Positions 22,669-34,084 of a DNA stretch of 64,000 nucleotides are shown one piece after another (the stretch's first letter is position 1; each line of letters starts with the position of its first letter). A program made the translations under genes and the position numbers. The notes under the pieces are model-generated. The model saw nothing but the letters and a program-made list of their open reading frames with translations, ran no database searches and had not been told where the DNA came from. The stretch lies in assembly GCF_001653235.2 (NCBI RefSeq), contig NW_019154062.1:62001-126000 (forward strand), read 5' to 3'. Origin of the DNA: Pochonia chlamydosporia 170 (lineage: Eukaryota > Ascomycota > Sordariomycetes > Hypocreales > Clavicipitaceae).

Positions 22669-25600
22669 CGCGAGCGGCGGCGGCGGCAGAGGCACCAGAA
22701 GCACCAACAGGGATTCCGCCTTCTGCAAAGACGGAGCTGGACTAGTGACGGCAGTATCGGAAGTGGTGGAATTATTTGCCAAAGGTCTTAGGAAGTCGGA
22801 AGAGGTTGAGAGAGCTTTTGGCTGTCGACATGAAGCCGACGCAATGGGCTTCCGGCCACTCGATACAAGGCGGGATCGGGGTTGAAGCTTTGAGTTAGGT
22901 AGGCGAGCGATCAAGTCGTCGGCACGATGGTGAGAAGGGGGATGAAATTCAAGCCGCCGCAACCAACATGAAAGTCAAATCCAAGTCGAGCCGCCAAGTC
23001 GCAGAGTCAGTCGCAGGCTTTCATCCATTCAATACACAGAGCGGTGGGCGGTAGATGTGGGGAGAGAGCCGCAATGGCAATTATAAGGACGGATGGGCTG
23101 GACACCGGCAAAGCAGCACCACCACCAGCACAAGCAAATAATAAATCGAGTATACTTGGTACATCCGCTGGGACAGGGAGCGACCAGGGCAGGGAGTGGG
23201 CTTTTTTTCTGGATCCCAGATCTGCCAGTCGGCTTCAGAACGTGTCAACGCACTTGGTGTAGTGGCGGATTGGTGGAGGGCTTCTCAGATGAGGGGCGAT
23301 GGCGTTTTCAAGCAACCCTCTTGAAGAACCAGGCCAGGTAACTGATGAAGTGCATGTAATGTACTGTATGTATGTATGTGTGTGTCTCTGTCTCGTCAGG
23401 CAGGGCTCGGCTGCTGAGCGGGCCAGACTTATTATTAGTGAGACTGTCTTGCCTTGCCTCGGGGGTAGATTGGGGGTGCGCTCGCACCGTCTGGTCTGGG
23501 CATGCAGAAGTGAACCCACGTTTGCCAGGGGATGCCGTCTGGGATCCCGAACGATTTTAACAATACCCGCCCTTTTGAGGGTCTGGAGGATGTCGCTCTG
23601 ACGGTAGTCCTGGCTGTAGTGCGAGCTGAAGGCTGATCAGTCCTATAATGGGCGATGCCATGATCTCCTGCCTGATTGTCCACCACCTCGGTTGTTGGCT
23701 CAAGTTTAGGTCCTGCCTGGGCGTGGACATGGCAATTTCGACGCTCAAGCCATCATCGTGGGCTTCATTGGCGTCAGACACTATGGTGAAGATGGGTCTT
23801 GGTCTTGGTCTTGGTCATTGAGGCATCGGTCGCGCCGGAGGATGGATGTAATTTTGGACGGGTTTATGCCCTTCAGATTGACTTCCACGGATAGAATCCG
23901 TTGAATGGATGTGTTGGTCCCAAGCCAGTGAAGCGTGTACTAGCCATAATCCTCCACTTAACTAAGTCTGACAGCATGCCGCCTTAGCTTTGCAATCCGC
24001 CCTCAACCCAACTACGCTTCCCGTTTAGCTGCTGAAAAAGTCTGTCCCCTTGCCGGCCTGGTGTGCAAGTTTCACACACGCATATCCTCTAAAAGCAGGC
24101 AAAATGGCTGCCTTCAGGGATCAAACGCAGTGTGGGTGGGTGAGTGGGCGCCTGTGCCTCGTCCTGGTGGTGTGTTGTGATGCGATGCCAAAGAAGGTGG
24201 GCCGGCAACGACCTTAGCTCTGTGGAGACAACCAGAGATCCAAGGGTGCCTCTGTGGGAATCAAGTCTGGTACACACATGCCATGCCTCCTCCGTAGGTC
24301 CGTGATGGGTGGCATTAGTCGGTAGCTGCCGTTGTGCTGGGCGCGTTTCAGTCTGTTAGAGCTCATCGATGCTGGGCGACGTTCTGGGTTCAACTGCCAG
24401 TAAGGATGAGCACATCTTCTCCATAACACGGGGCCGCGCGCCCATGGGGCTGTCTCTTTGAATGCACCAAATGTCGCGGTCTGGGCCTGTTGTGAGTCTG
24501 TGACTGTCGAACTTGGTCCCAGACTCAATAATCTTCCGGTAAAAAGTTGCAAGCGCCTCGGGGAAGCCGGATTCACTCTTCGCAACGCATTGCGTAGGTA
24601 AATTGTAAGTCATCTCATCTCTTGTTCGTCTTGCGGCATACCAGCCTATTCCATTGACTCCTCATCTTAATAGACCAAGGGTAAGTGAATGACATGCTGG
24701 GCCTTTCTTGTCCTCACAAGCAGACAAGATTCACCTGTTGTCAGGGTACCTATAGTTGCCATGCAAGCTATTGGGTTGGCGGAGATGAGCCATTGGCCAC
24801 CACAATGTGTCTATTTAACTCCGTCCTTGGCAAGTGACGGCCATTATCCGTTGCGTATCCGCTTCCGGCAAATCCAGGAAGATTCCGCAGGGATTGCGGA
24901 AGGAGAGTTCAGGCGACATCGGTTGGTCTTGTTGGCGATCGTATTGGCGAGGATCGAGCCCTCTTGTTCATGGAGAGGCTGCCAACTCTTCATCAAAAAG
25001 GCTTGGGCTTGGCTCAAAATCCTGGCACTCAACCCATCCTGGGGTACTGCACGTCGTGTGGAGCCGCCAATGTTGACATGGGAGGCGCCCAAAGGCAATC
25101 ACAGTACCAAATGGCTTATGGCACTTGTTCAACCTCCGCAACCCGTCAAGTGATGTGGGCTGAAACTGCCCAACGAGACTACCAGCGCCATTAACTGTAA
25201 ATCCAGTGCTATTTTCATCTGATGCCAACATCGTGTGAGAATAACTCCCGATGAGAGCTCAGGCTTTTGGACGGCCTCAACATTGCGCTGAGGGCGGAAA
25301 ATAGGGCTCCAGGTGACGTCGAACAAGTACTCAGTTCAGGATATCGCACCTCGCTAGGCGTTTGAGGCTGTTGGTGTGGCTTACGCAACATACTGGAGCA
25401 TCTTAAGTTCCAAGGTCAAAATGCTTCGCCTCTCTGCATGTGAAGGAAATAATAACGTCGGCACCTACCTCAGCAGCTGTGATGTTAATACACTCGGATG
25501 GAGTAGGAGCGAATAGCAAGACATACTCCGTATCACGTACCTTTTCTTGGCCAGTTGAGTTAATTCCGACGCCACGAGCGTCTTGCGCCCCCCGAAGCCT

Positions 25601-28600
25601 TGAAAGAGATGCACATCCAAAGGCACGGATATCGACAATCTGCCCACTGATAGCCCAGAACTTGGGCGTCATCAATTGTGACAGGTCGTCATCGTAAACT
25701 AGTGTGCGGGGGAACCCGCCTAGAAGCCCAGCCAGAAGGGCATCTGGCTCATGTTCCTTGTGGCACAACCCAGAGGACTTTTGCCACCTGCAAGGGCCAT
25801 TCTTTGTCTCCCCTGTTGACGCATCCGCCTGTTCCCTCCCTTGGGCAGTGTCAACAATGCATTCACAATGGGATGCTTGCCCGACAGTCGGGCTCGTGAG
25901 CATGTGACAGGTTGGCATATCTACGGGGGCTGAGGCATGATTGCTCGTAACCCTGAAACGGTTCCTGACGGGATTCAACACAGTTCTCAGCCTTCCAGGC
26001 CCAGAAATGCGAGGCATATGTAGGATGTACTGTCGCTTCATCACTGACCGTGAGGCCTACAGCCAGAGCGCTTATGCCATTGAGTTCTGCCGTATGTCTC
26101 TGTATACTCTGACGGTAGGTAGGTCACTCTTCCCGTCTCTTTGATTGTTACAGGGCACTTGATATCTGCTCAATTCGGAAGGACGTCCAATGTAACAGAC
26201 AATTTCTACCTTCTCGACAGAATGGGCCGGCGTTGCATTAGCTCAGTCGTGGCGCTGATGCTTGCTGACAGGATCGGCCATGGGCCGGCATAAGCTATCC
26301 CGGAGTGCGAGTCTCCAAGCGTTCCACGTTGAGCGTCGCATTGTGGCATTTTACCGATGCTGTGGCACGAGCATTACGTGTGTTTCTGTCGCAGTATTGG
26401 ATAGTTTTATGTTCCATATACGCACCATGGCGTTATATAAATCCATACGAGGCAGTCGAGAAGCTCTGTGTGATCAATGTTTGTGCGCCATTCGATCTAT
26501 CGAATGGTGTAGTGCCCTCTGAGGATCTTCGTTATCAACTCACAACGGATTATTGCCATACCCTTGTGTACCATACTCCGCATCGCCTATCAGTGCCCTG
26601 AATTTTAACGCCCTTCAGACGCCAGCATCAATCTTTGGTCAGGGAAAAAAGAACGACAGGTTTCACTGGGTGCATCAGGTACACGGAACTGATCCAGGGG
26701 ATGGCGGGGATACTGTCTCCAACTTGTCTATTTTCTTGTATCCTAAGCCTCCATCTGTCAGCAGTGTCGGATAAAATCAAGGCTCTTTCTGAAGTTGCTG
26801 TCACGGTGTGCCGGCTGTTGAACTGTTGGCTTTCAACAAAGAAATTTGCCTTTGTTTTCTTTCCAAGGCATTTGCGGGATGTTGTGAAAGGTGAAAGGCC
26901 GCCAGGTCAGCCTGTTAGCGGCAGCACAAACCGCAGGGACCATCCAGCCCCATGACAAGATGACCTTTTCGCTCATCTGCCATGGAGGTCCGGCCGACAA
27001 ACGACCGAGCCACACAAGGAGCAACATCTATCGGCCAGGGTGGGCTGGAGTGACGGCCAGCCCAGATGAAGTAGTTGATCGCTTGACGGTGGTTCGGGAG
27101 CGCCTTCAATAGTGACGGCGAACATGCAATGTGAAACCTTGCCAGTGATTGCAAGATCTCGGGGGCCAGTTCAGGTCCTCGTCGTGAGCATGTTTGAAAC
27201 GCCCGTAACTGAATCCAGACGTGCCTCTGTTGTATTGGGGCTTTGGGAGAGCAGCCATGTCACATCGCCACGATAGGTGTTTCAGATTCGCCAAATGTAG
27301 CCACTCGATGGACAGAGACAAGCTCAATTGGCTCCCAAAGGATGAACAACCATTCCGAGATTTCACCACACTGCCAGACTTATTCTTTTAGAGTTCAAGT
27401 TGGAAATCGCGTAAGAGATGCTCCGAACTCTCCCACTTCAACAATGCCTCCCTTGCTGAAAAAGGAGCCTGTATTGATGGTGAACGACTTTGGCCAAGTG
27501 ATCACATGTCGGGCATTTCAACTTTCTGAGTACGAACTCAGGATTGGCTATCCTGTGGGACCATCAGGACCTCCTCGCCTGCCGAGGTTCGACCATATTG
27601 AACAAAGGCGCCTCCAAGCTCAGGCCATGTCTGTGGGCAACTTATTCCGGCATTTTCGCTGGTGTCAAGGTTTGGGACAGAGTCAATGGGTCTGTCAACC
27701 ACCCGCCACCTCTGGGGACTGTTTTTGGGCATTTCAGAGTCTCTGAGGGTCGTACTTCTCGCTCCCTGTTCACTCGGCGAGGGCTGATTCAAGCAGCCAG
27801 GCCCATGCCCCTCATCGTTGTAGCACGGTGGCGTCAGTAAGCTCGCTAGCGGCCAGCCACTGTCGAAGTGACGTACCCCCATTGATGGCACATCCTGGCA
27901 GACACGTTACCTGGCTTGATGAGCCTGAAATGGTAACTTGATGGTGAACAGGATGACAGGGATCTTTGGGTTGAGGCAGTGGTCAACTGCACATGGCCAC
28001 GATTTCCCCTGATATAAGGAGGGAGGTGAGGATTTCTGCGGCACTTCCCGGCAGTCAGGGCCAACAAGCTGGGCTTTTTGTGAGCAGCATGAGGCTAAAC
28101 AGAAGTTCGGTTTCGCGACCCGCATGTTTTGACGACGTTGCACAACGCAACAAGGGAGTATCGAAGCGTGTTGGACTTGGGTATCTTACAACTCCAACGA
28201 AGCACTGGTGGCTACCTGCCGTTTCAGCAATGACTAATGAGAAACCGCAACCCAGCTTCAACAAAACATGATTGTGCCCCTTTGAGAAGGGGCCCGCATT
28301 TGGTGCGTTCTATCATTGACCTCTTCTGGTTCTAACGAGGAGTTGACAGCGTCGGGGTTGGATTGGAGACCACGCCCACTTTCGGCCGATATGGCAGGCA
28401 GGGATGATGATGGATCAACAACAGAGTTGGGCTGTAGTGTGGTAACTGACACAACCTTCCAGAACCCTACCATCTTGCGCAGACCATTGGAGTAGATGCC
28501 GGCACCGAACTGACAGACAATTTCGCATTTCGAGAATTGGTGGCTTTCTGCAGACTCTCTGTAATCTCCAAGTCGGTGCAAGCGCCAACCAGACGCCCCA

Positions 28601-30691
28601 CCATGTGGCACCGCATGAAGTGACCCGCATGGAAGAGTTCGTACCTGAAGGGGTCATTTCCACCAGGCAAATGGGAACATTTCGTGAGTACTTTGTACGG
28701 TTCAGAGCATGGAGTTATCTGTCCCCAAGTGGCTGGGTTAGGCAAACCTGTCTGCCTCTTGCCTCGGTGGCTAAATGGGGGATAGAGTCTTGCAGCCATG
28801 AGGGCTGGATGGGGAATGCCGGTTTGCCGCAAGTGCTTGTCCTTCCCTTTTCTGCCAGTGTGCCATCATACTTGAAATCGAAGTCTGTCGCTTCGGTTTG
28901 GTACCCGGCTGTCGTCGGCCTTTTTTTCGTCTGATTGTCTTGATTCTCCTGGCCGGACCTGGTGGCTAGCGGGAATTGGCCACAGCCCAATGTCATTTGG
29001 ATGATCAGCGCGCGATGTGCCGAGGTATCCAAGATTTAGCCAGACCACGATTGTCTAGTACCTAGTGGTTCAAAAATAGTTGCATATAATAGTTTGTGGG
29101 TCAGAATCATTTGAACAGTCTGGTTGCTTTAGTACGGAGTAGGGTTCCGTAATTGTTGTATGCAAAAGTCCTCCAATCGGCCGATTAGCGCAGTATAGGA
29201 GCTGAGGTTGACGGTGTGAGGGAGTCTAGATATCGATTAGTAATATGGATAAACCCCCTCCCAAATCAATGGATCGCATTAAAGAGGGAAATGAGAACAA
29301 ATTACAAGTAGCAAATGGTCGGTCCACGCACGCTTGTGAGTATTTCGTGGTCATCCACAGCTCACCCAGGTCAATGGCAAGCATGCTGTGCAAATGATGA
29401 TGTGCTGTGCTGAATCATTTCACCGCCTTGGTCGGCGGGAGAGGGAGTGCTGGGGTCGTCGCAGGGATCAATTGATCGTTGATGGATGAGGAGAGGCCAG
29501 AGGTCAACGGAGGGTGTGCTTGGAAATTTTGCCTGCCATCATGTTAATCCACAACTGAAGCACGGAAGCTCGATGGAAGGCAGGTGAAAAATCTGGAACG
29601 AAGGAAGAGACCACCGGTGCTTGCAAACAATGTCCACGTCTGCGCCTGTGCCTGTCGCTTTCCAAACAGTCTGCATGAAGTGTGCGTCGAGTTCTTGTCT
29701 AACGGAGTACCAAGTGCGGAGTTCCCGTCAGAGCACAGTCCCGGTTAGAGTCTGTGAGGGCCTCGGAGCCTACCGAGCACTGTGCTTTTGCTTTACCGCG
29801 CTGGTCTGGTGGATGTGCAGCCTTGGTAAAGGAGGGGCCTTGGGTTGTTCGCCGGACGTAATGACCTGTAACAATTGGATTTAAAATAATCCCATCAAGA
29901 GCACGAGGAGCCCTCGTGAAGAGCTCGTGAAGTGATCATGACGCGTGGCTGTGAAGAGACTTGACTCCTCAAGCTCCTTTCAGAGCAGTTGGGCACACGC
30001 ACTGCACTCGTCTGGTTCTTTGTGTCGCATGTCGTTCTTTCCTTCACGCCCATAATTGTACAGGGTAGCTGCGTTCCAAGTAGTCCAAAGTTGCCTTGCT
30101 CTCCTCTGATGTTGTGCACCCCACTATTTGCCCAGCCAGGTGCCACCAGCTGTCGGGCAGCCCTTGCCAGCCCTTTACTGGCCCTTTGACCTGCCCCCAC
30201 GAAAATTGCCCCTCATATCTAGGTACTTTATCCACGTCCACGCGCCTGGGGTGCATTCTGGTGCCTCTGCGCAATTCGTGGAGACTTCTCTGGTCTGGTC
30301 CGTTCAATTCTGGTCAAGTCTTTCTTGTCCAGTGGGAGAGGCATTTCAATCTCAGACTGGGTCCGCTTTTGCCACCACCTTGCGGTCTCGCAAATGCAGA
30401 GCACAAGCCAACATTGAAGCTCGACCGAAGCGAAGGGCGGACATGACGAATTTCCTCACCAGACAGCAACCGGACAGCATCACGCAGAACATTAAACACA
30501 TTTTGATCGCCCACGACCAGACTGCATCGTCTTCTGTAACACTCGGCCCGCACTCTGCCACCCCCTTGATCGGCTCTGCCGAACCAGACCAGACTCTAAG
30601 CATTAACCGGCTTCGAACGGTTCCTTGTCCTGCCACAATCTGATCCTTTGGCCTCATCTCTCGCAGCCCACCAGATCTTGCAACGCACGTC
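22669..30691. other. About 8 kb with no recognisable gene
   Basis: This lies between the divergent Zn2Cys6 regulator and CIA2. It has many open frames of 60-200 codons on both strands, but none shows a family motif, and neighbouring frames do not join through good splice sites. It is not AT-rich and shows no obvious transposon ends. It contains a TGTA/TG microsatellite (about 23365-23400) and a GGTCTT run (about 23790-23815). The longest open frame (25403-26044, minus) is listed separately. Long regulator promoters or non-coding transcripts could account for the space; I infer this only from position. Confidence 0.5.
25403..26044 (-). CDS. Doubtful open reading frame, 213 codons
   Basis: This is the longest open frame in the 8-kb empty stretch. 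It has no signal peptide, membrane segment or recognisable motif, and composition is unremarkable. A frame this long is expected only rarely by chance in 64 kb, so it is recorded, but overlapping open frames on the other strand suggest a locally low stop frequency rather than coding. It is probably not a gene. Confidence 0.15.
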   Translation of the reverse strand: MMKRQYILHMPRISGPGRLRTVLNPVRNRFRVTSNHASAPVDMPTCHMLTSPTVGQASHCECIVDTAQGREQADASTGETKNGPCRWQKSSGLCHKEHEPDALLAGLLGGFPRTLVYDDDLSQLMTPKFWAISGQIVDIRAFGCASLSRLRGAQDARGVGINSTGQEKVRDTEYVLLFAPTPSECINITAAEVGADVIISFTCREAKHFDLGT

Positions 30692-31530
30692 ATGGCTCCC
30701 GCCGCTCTGGATAATGCGAATCCTACCATCTTGAGTGCCTCGCAGCTGCCGACGCGCCAAAAAAAGGCAGCTCCTCGCAAAGGTCCCGACAGCAAGTACT
30801 CTGATGTCATTTTCTCCAAGCCGTCATACCTATCGCAGCCGTGTTGGGATGAATCTGCGTCGTGGCCGCACGGCGATATCGGCCATGATGAGTACGCACC
30901 AGAACCCATCGATGAGCAAGAAATATACGGTGCGTATACAGTTTATTGGACGTCGCTTCATGTAATGGGGCGGCACTTGCGCAATTTGCGAAATGAAATC
31001 ATCCCGCAAGGTCTTGTTTCGGGGTTCTTGTTACCTCCGGCAGCCAGGCATGCGATATGTGCATTTTTGGTCACCCTGCGGCATATATGGCCCCTTCTGA
31101 CCATGTACACATATGGAATCTCTAATGGCTAACTTGTTTCGACTCGATAGACTTGATATCGACCATTTCAGATCCAGAACACCCTGTGTCACTTGGTCAA
31201 CTATCCATTGTCAACATTGACGACATCCACATCAGTCCTTCTCCGAACCTCGGCGTTCCTGACCTGAATACTATTGTTCAAGTAACTGTTGAAATCACCC
31301 CTACTGTTACACATTGCTCCCTTGCCACCGTATTGGGTCTTGGCGTAAGGGTTCGACTGGAACAATGTTTACCGCCAAACTACCGCGTCGATGTCATCTG
31401 CAGAGAGAACACTCATAGTCAGGATGATCAAGTCAATAAGCAGTTGGCTGACAAGGAACGAGTCGCGGCAGCTCTGGAGAACGACTCATTGAGAGGAGTT
31501 TTAGATAAGATGCTTGAGACCTGCGTCTAA
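30692..31530 (+). CDS. CIA2: Cytosolic iron-sulfur assembly component 2 (MIP18/FAM96 family)
   Basis: Exons 30692-30929 and 31151-31530 encode 205 residues. The intron is long for this window (221 bp), starts GTGCGT, has a GGCTAAC branch and ends GATAG. The N-terminal 75 residues are variable. From EIYDLISTISDPEHP onward the protein matches the MIP18 family (PF01883 core): VTVEITPTVTHCSLATVLGLGVRVRLEQ, with the conserved reactive Cys135, then VDV and THS...VNKQLADKERVAAALEN. CIA2 forms the targeting complex with CIA1 and MMS19 that delivers Fe-S clusters to cytosolic and nuclear proteins, including DNA polymerases and helicases. Nothing is missing. It is expected to be essential and single-copy. 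Confidence 0.95.
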
Positions 31531-32658
31531 GATACCGCCAATCCATATATGTTTTTCAGCATTTCTGACCGTTATGCTGGTGATAAAACACACCCAATTT
31601 GACTGTAGCTTACACTCCGATACAGGCGCGGCCTTATCGTGAGAAGCTGGGCTGTTGTGCCTTGTCAAGCAGCGAGCCGCATGAAAAGCCGACCCCAAAG
31701 TGTCAACGATTTGGAATACCCTCGTTTGGCGAAATACAACGGCAGGTGCATCATGACTATTGCGAGTATTCTCGGTAATAAACATGCGACGACCTTCGCA
31801 TAACATGGGAGACTACACCATTCTTTTATAGACCGCGACAACCTCGCCTGGAACTATGATATGGCGCGGCATGTCACTCGTGGCAGGTTTTGCCTACTTC
31901 CCCGGGGCCTGGCGTTGGGGGCAGCCTCGGTATCGGCAGTCGACACACTTTATTCGCGCCGCTGAGTCTAATCTCTCGCCATATAGGAGCAGCAGACATC
32001 GTCTAGCAGGGATCGTTCAAATTGCATTTCAGATCCTAGATATGTCAATACACATTATCCTCATCTGCCCGCTTTGTCGATGTGTGCTCCATAAGCCAGA
32101 GTTGCAAGATTTAAGTCTCATTGAAGCTCATACTCTTGATGAAGGACTAGTTGCTGCTTTTGTGCATATTTTTAGCATGGTACCCCCAGCCCTCAGATAA
32201 CTCTATCTTGAACAATTCTCGCATAGGTACTGGTTTCTAGAATTATGGTACCCACCGAAACTGGTGAGAGCTGGTCTTCTATAATGCGCTTCAGCTTGTA
32301 AATCTCTTTACGACATGTGTAGATGAGCCTTATCGTCGATCCCCTGATTCCGTTTCCAGTGGGCTTAGGGAAGACGCTCTTTCCTAGCGATAGAGATGGA
32401 TTGTCCTTCGCCGCCAATGTGTAAGTTCTATTCGAATTACGATAACAACTCTTGGGATCTGAAAGTTGTTCATAAAAGTCCAGAGCTGGCCTGTAGATGG
32501 CTCTAAGTTCGCCAGGTTGTAAAGTTCAGGTTTGGTACAATACCACCACCATCTTGTCACTGATGCCCTATAAACTTGGTCACAATGACATGTAATGAGT
32601 AGGAATATCCATCATCACTTTATTGATGTATTCCCTATAGCACATGAATTGAATGTCT
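31531..32658. other. Intergenic between convergent genes
   Basis: Only small open frames without features are present (for example 31856-32200, plus). I see nothing else. Confidence 0.55.
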
Positions 32659-33678
32659 CTAAACTTCAGGTACCTGCTGTGTCGCGCAGTGAATACCCCC
32701 TCCCAGCCTCCTCAACGTACTCAAATGCACCTGCGCTACCTCACGATCAGGAAATACCTTCTTAAACAACCGCAAAGCCTTACCATCAGCAGCTTCATCT
32801 CCAAATGCAGGTATAAGTACTCCGCCATTCACAAGAAGATAATTGAGATACGAAAGAACGACCTGGTAGGGCTCGCCGTCAAACAGGCTGGGGTTCGCCT
32901 CCTCCACCTCGTAAACCTGCAGTTTGCGACCTTTGGCATCAGTCTCTGCTTCCAAGACGGACTTTGCATTTTTGAACGTGTCGGTGACAACTTGGCTAGA
33001 TTCGGTACCTGGCTGGCTGAGAAGAACGGTACCGGGGCACGCAAATCGAGCTAGAGCGTCAATATGCCAGTCCGTGATGTCTTGGTCTTTGGCTCCCTTG
33101 ACCCAAATAACTTTGGTAACTCCCAAATAGGATTTGAAGTGTCTCTCCAGATCGGCTTTGGTCATTCCCGGGTTTCGATTGTCATTGATGAGGGAGCTCT
33201 CAGTGGCGAGAAGTGTTCCTTCGCCGTCGACTTCAATTGCTCCACCTTCTGCAACGAAAGGTGCCTGAATTCTCTTGGTGCCGTCTTTGGCCAGAGCTAA
33301 GCTCGCAACCTTGGAATCAACAGTACCTGGGTACTTATTGCCCCAGTAGTTGAAGTTCAAGTCAAGGCCAACGAGCTGCCCGTTAGCGTCTGTGACATAC
33401 ACGGGGCCGGTGTCGCGAATCCAGAGCTCATCGACCTCTATCTCCTTGATATCAACAAGAGGTGACACTAAAGCCTTTGCCTTTGAGATATTCTTGGGGT
33501 TGCAAAGCAAGGTGACCGGCTCAAACTTGACGATAGCATTCGCAATTGCTGCAACGTCTGTCTCCGCACCTTTGAGGTCGACATTGTCTTTTTGAGAAAT
33601 CTGGTCGGGCCAAGCGGTCAAGGTTCTTGCGTGCTGTTTCCCTTCAAAGGGCATATGGAACACAGAAGTTATAGCCAT
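32659..33678 (-). CDS. Agmatine deiminase / peptidyl-arginine deiminase (PAD) family enzyme 1
   Basis: A single-exon gene for 339 residues, full length for the PAD_porph/agmatine deiminase family (PF04371). Family landmarks are in order: LWIRDTGPVYV (substrate Asp), LDLNFNYWGNKYP, VAEGGAIEVDGEGTLLATES, NDNRNPG, TDWHIDALARF (catalytic His and Asp) and C-terminal GGGIHCATQQVP with nucleophile Cys331. These enzymes hydrolyse a guanidinium group, releasing ammonia; agmatine gives N-carbamoylputrescine. Where the second paralog (36596-37714) reads TDGHIDG, this one reads TDWHIDA, a bulky change beside the catalytic His that could alter substrate. No targeting signal is seen, so it is probably cytosolic. 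It is divergent from the Zn2Cys6 gene at 34085, with about 400 bp between the starts. Confidence 0.9.
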   Translation of the reverse strand: MAITSVFHMPFEGKQHARTLTAWPDQISQKDNVDLKGAETDVAAIANAIVKFEPVTLLCNPKNISKAKALVSPLVDIKEIEVDELWIRDTGPVYVTDANGQLVGLDLNFNYWGNKYPGTVDSKVASLALAKDGTKRIQAPFVAEGGAIEVDGEGTLLATESSLINDNRNPGMTKADLERHFKSYLGVTKVIWVKGAKDQDITDWHIDALARFACPGTVLLSQPGTESSQVVTDTFKNAKSVLEAETDAKGRKLQVYEVEEANPSLFDGEPYQVVLSYLNYLLVNGGVLIPAFGDEAADGKALRLFKKVFPDREVAQVHLSTLRRLGGGIHCATQQVPEV

Positions 33679-34084
33679 TTTGAAACGAATTTTATGAAAG
33701 GTGAATATTCAATTATTGTTCGCAGTACCAAGTTGGAGGAGGGCGATGTAGCCTTTCATTATATACATATTCAAACCCGACCGAGACTCAAGATCACATT
33801 CGATCACGCTCTCCCATTGAGACATCTAATATCTACTGGTGACCTTCACCTCACTCAACTTCATGGCCCAGTTTGGTTCATGCTTCAAAGTGTTTGTGGA
33901 GTAGTCGGAATGTTGATCCATTGGCCACCATATTGGAGTGGCTGAGCTTGCTAGTGTCATCGGATTCCTCGTGCCCCGAATTCAGGGCCACAGTTGCTAT
34001 TTCACCTGCATTGCTCAATTATCCTTGTTTAACAAATCGTTTGTCTCATTGTATCCTTCCTACTGGACGGCATTGTCTGACAGA
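33679..34084. promoter_or_regulatory. Shared divergent promoter, deiminase 1 / Zn2Cys6 regulator
   Basis: About 400 bp separate the two start codons, so both genes are probably controlled from this segment. A TATATACATA stretch lies near 33760, about 80 bases upstream of the deiminase start. No convincing Zn2Cys6 half-site pair was picked by eye. Confidence 0.45.

Noticed and set aside
23365..23400. TGTA/TG run as a possible CRISPR-like or telomere-like repeat
   Set aside because: It is a simple microsatellite. No spacers or telomere units (TTAGGG) are present, and CRISPR is not expected in a fungus.
27243..27746. 167-codon plus-strand open frame in the 8-kb empty stretch
   Set aside because: Composition is not protein-like, it has no motif, and there is a comparable frame on the other strand.
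30128..30643. 171-codon plus-strand and 185-codon minus-strand open frames upstream of CIA2
   Set aside because: Mutually overlapping with no domain; probably the promoter and leader of CIA2.
33938..34084. Upstream 49-codon extension of the Zn2Cys6 regulator
   Set aside because: The frame is open, but the sequence is not protein-like for the family and the ATG at 34085 gives the normal short lead before the Cys cluster.
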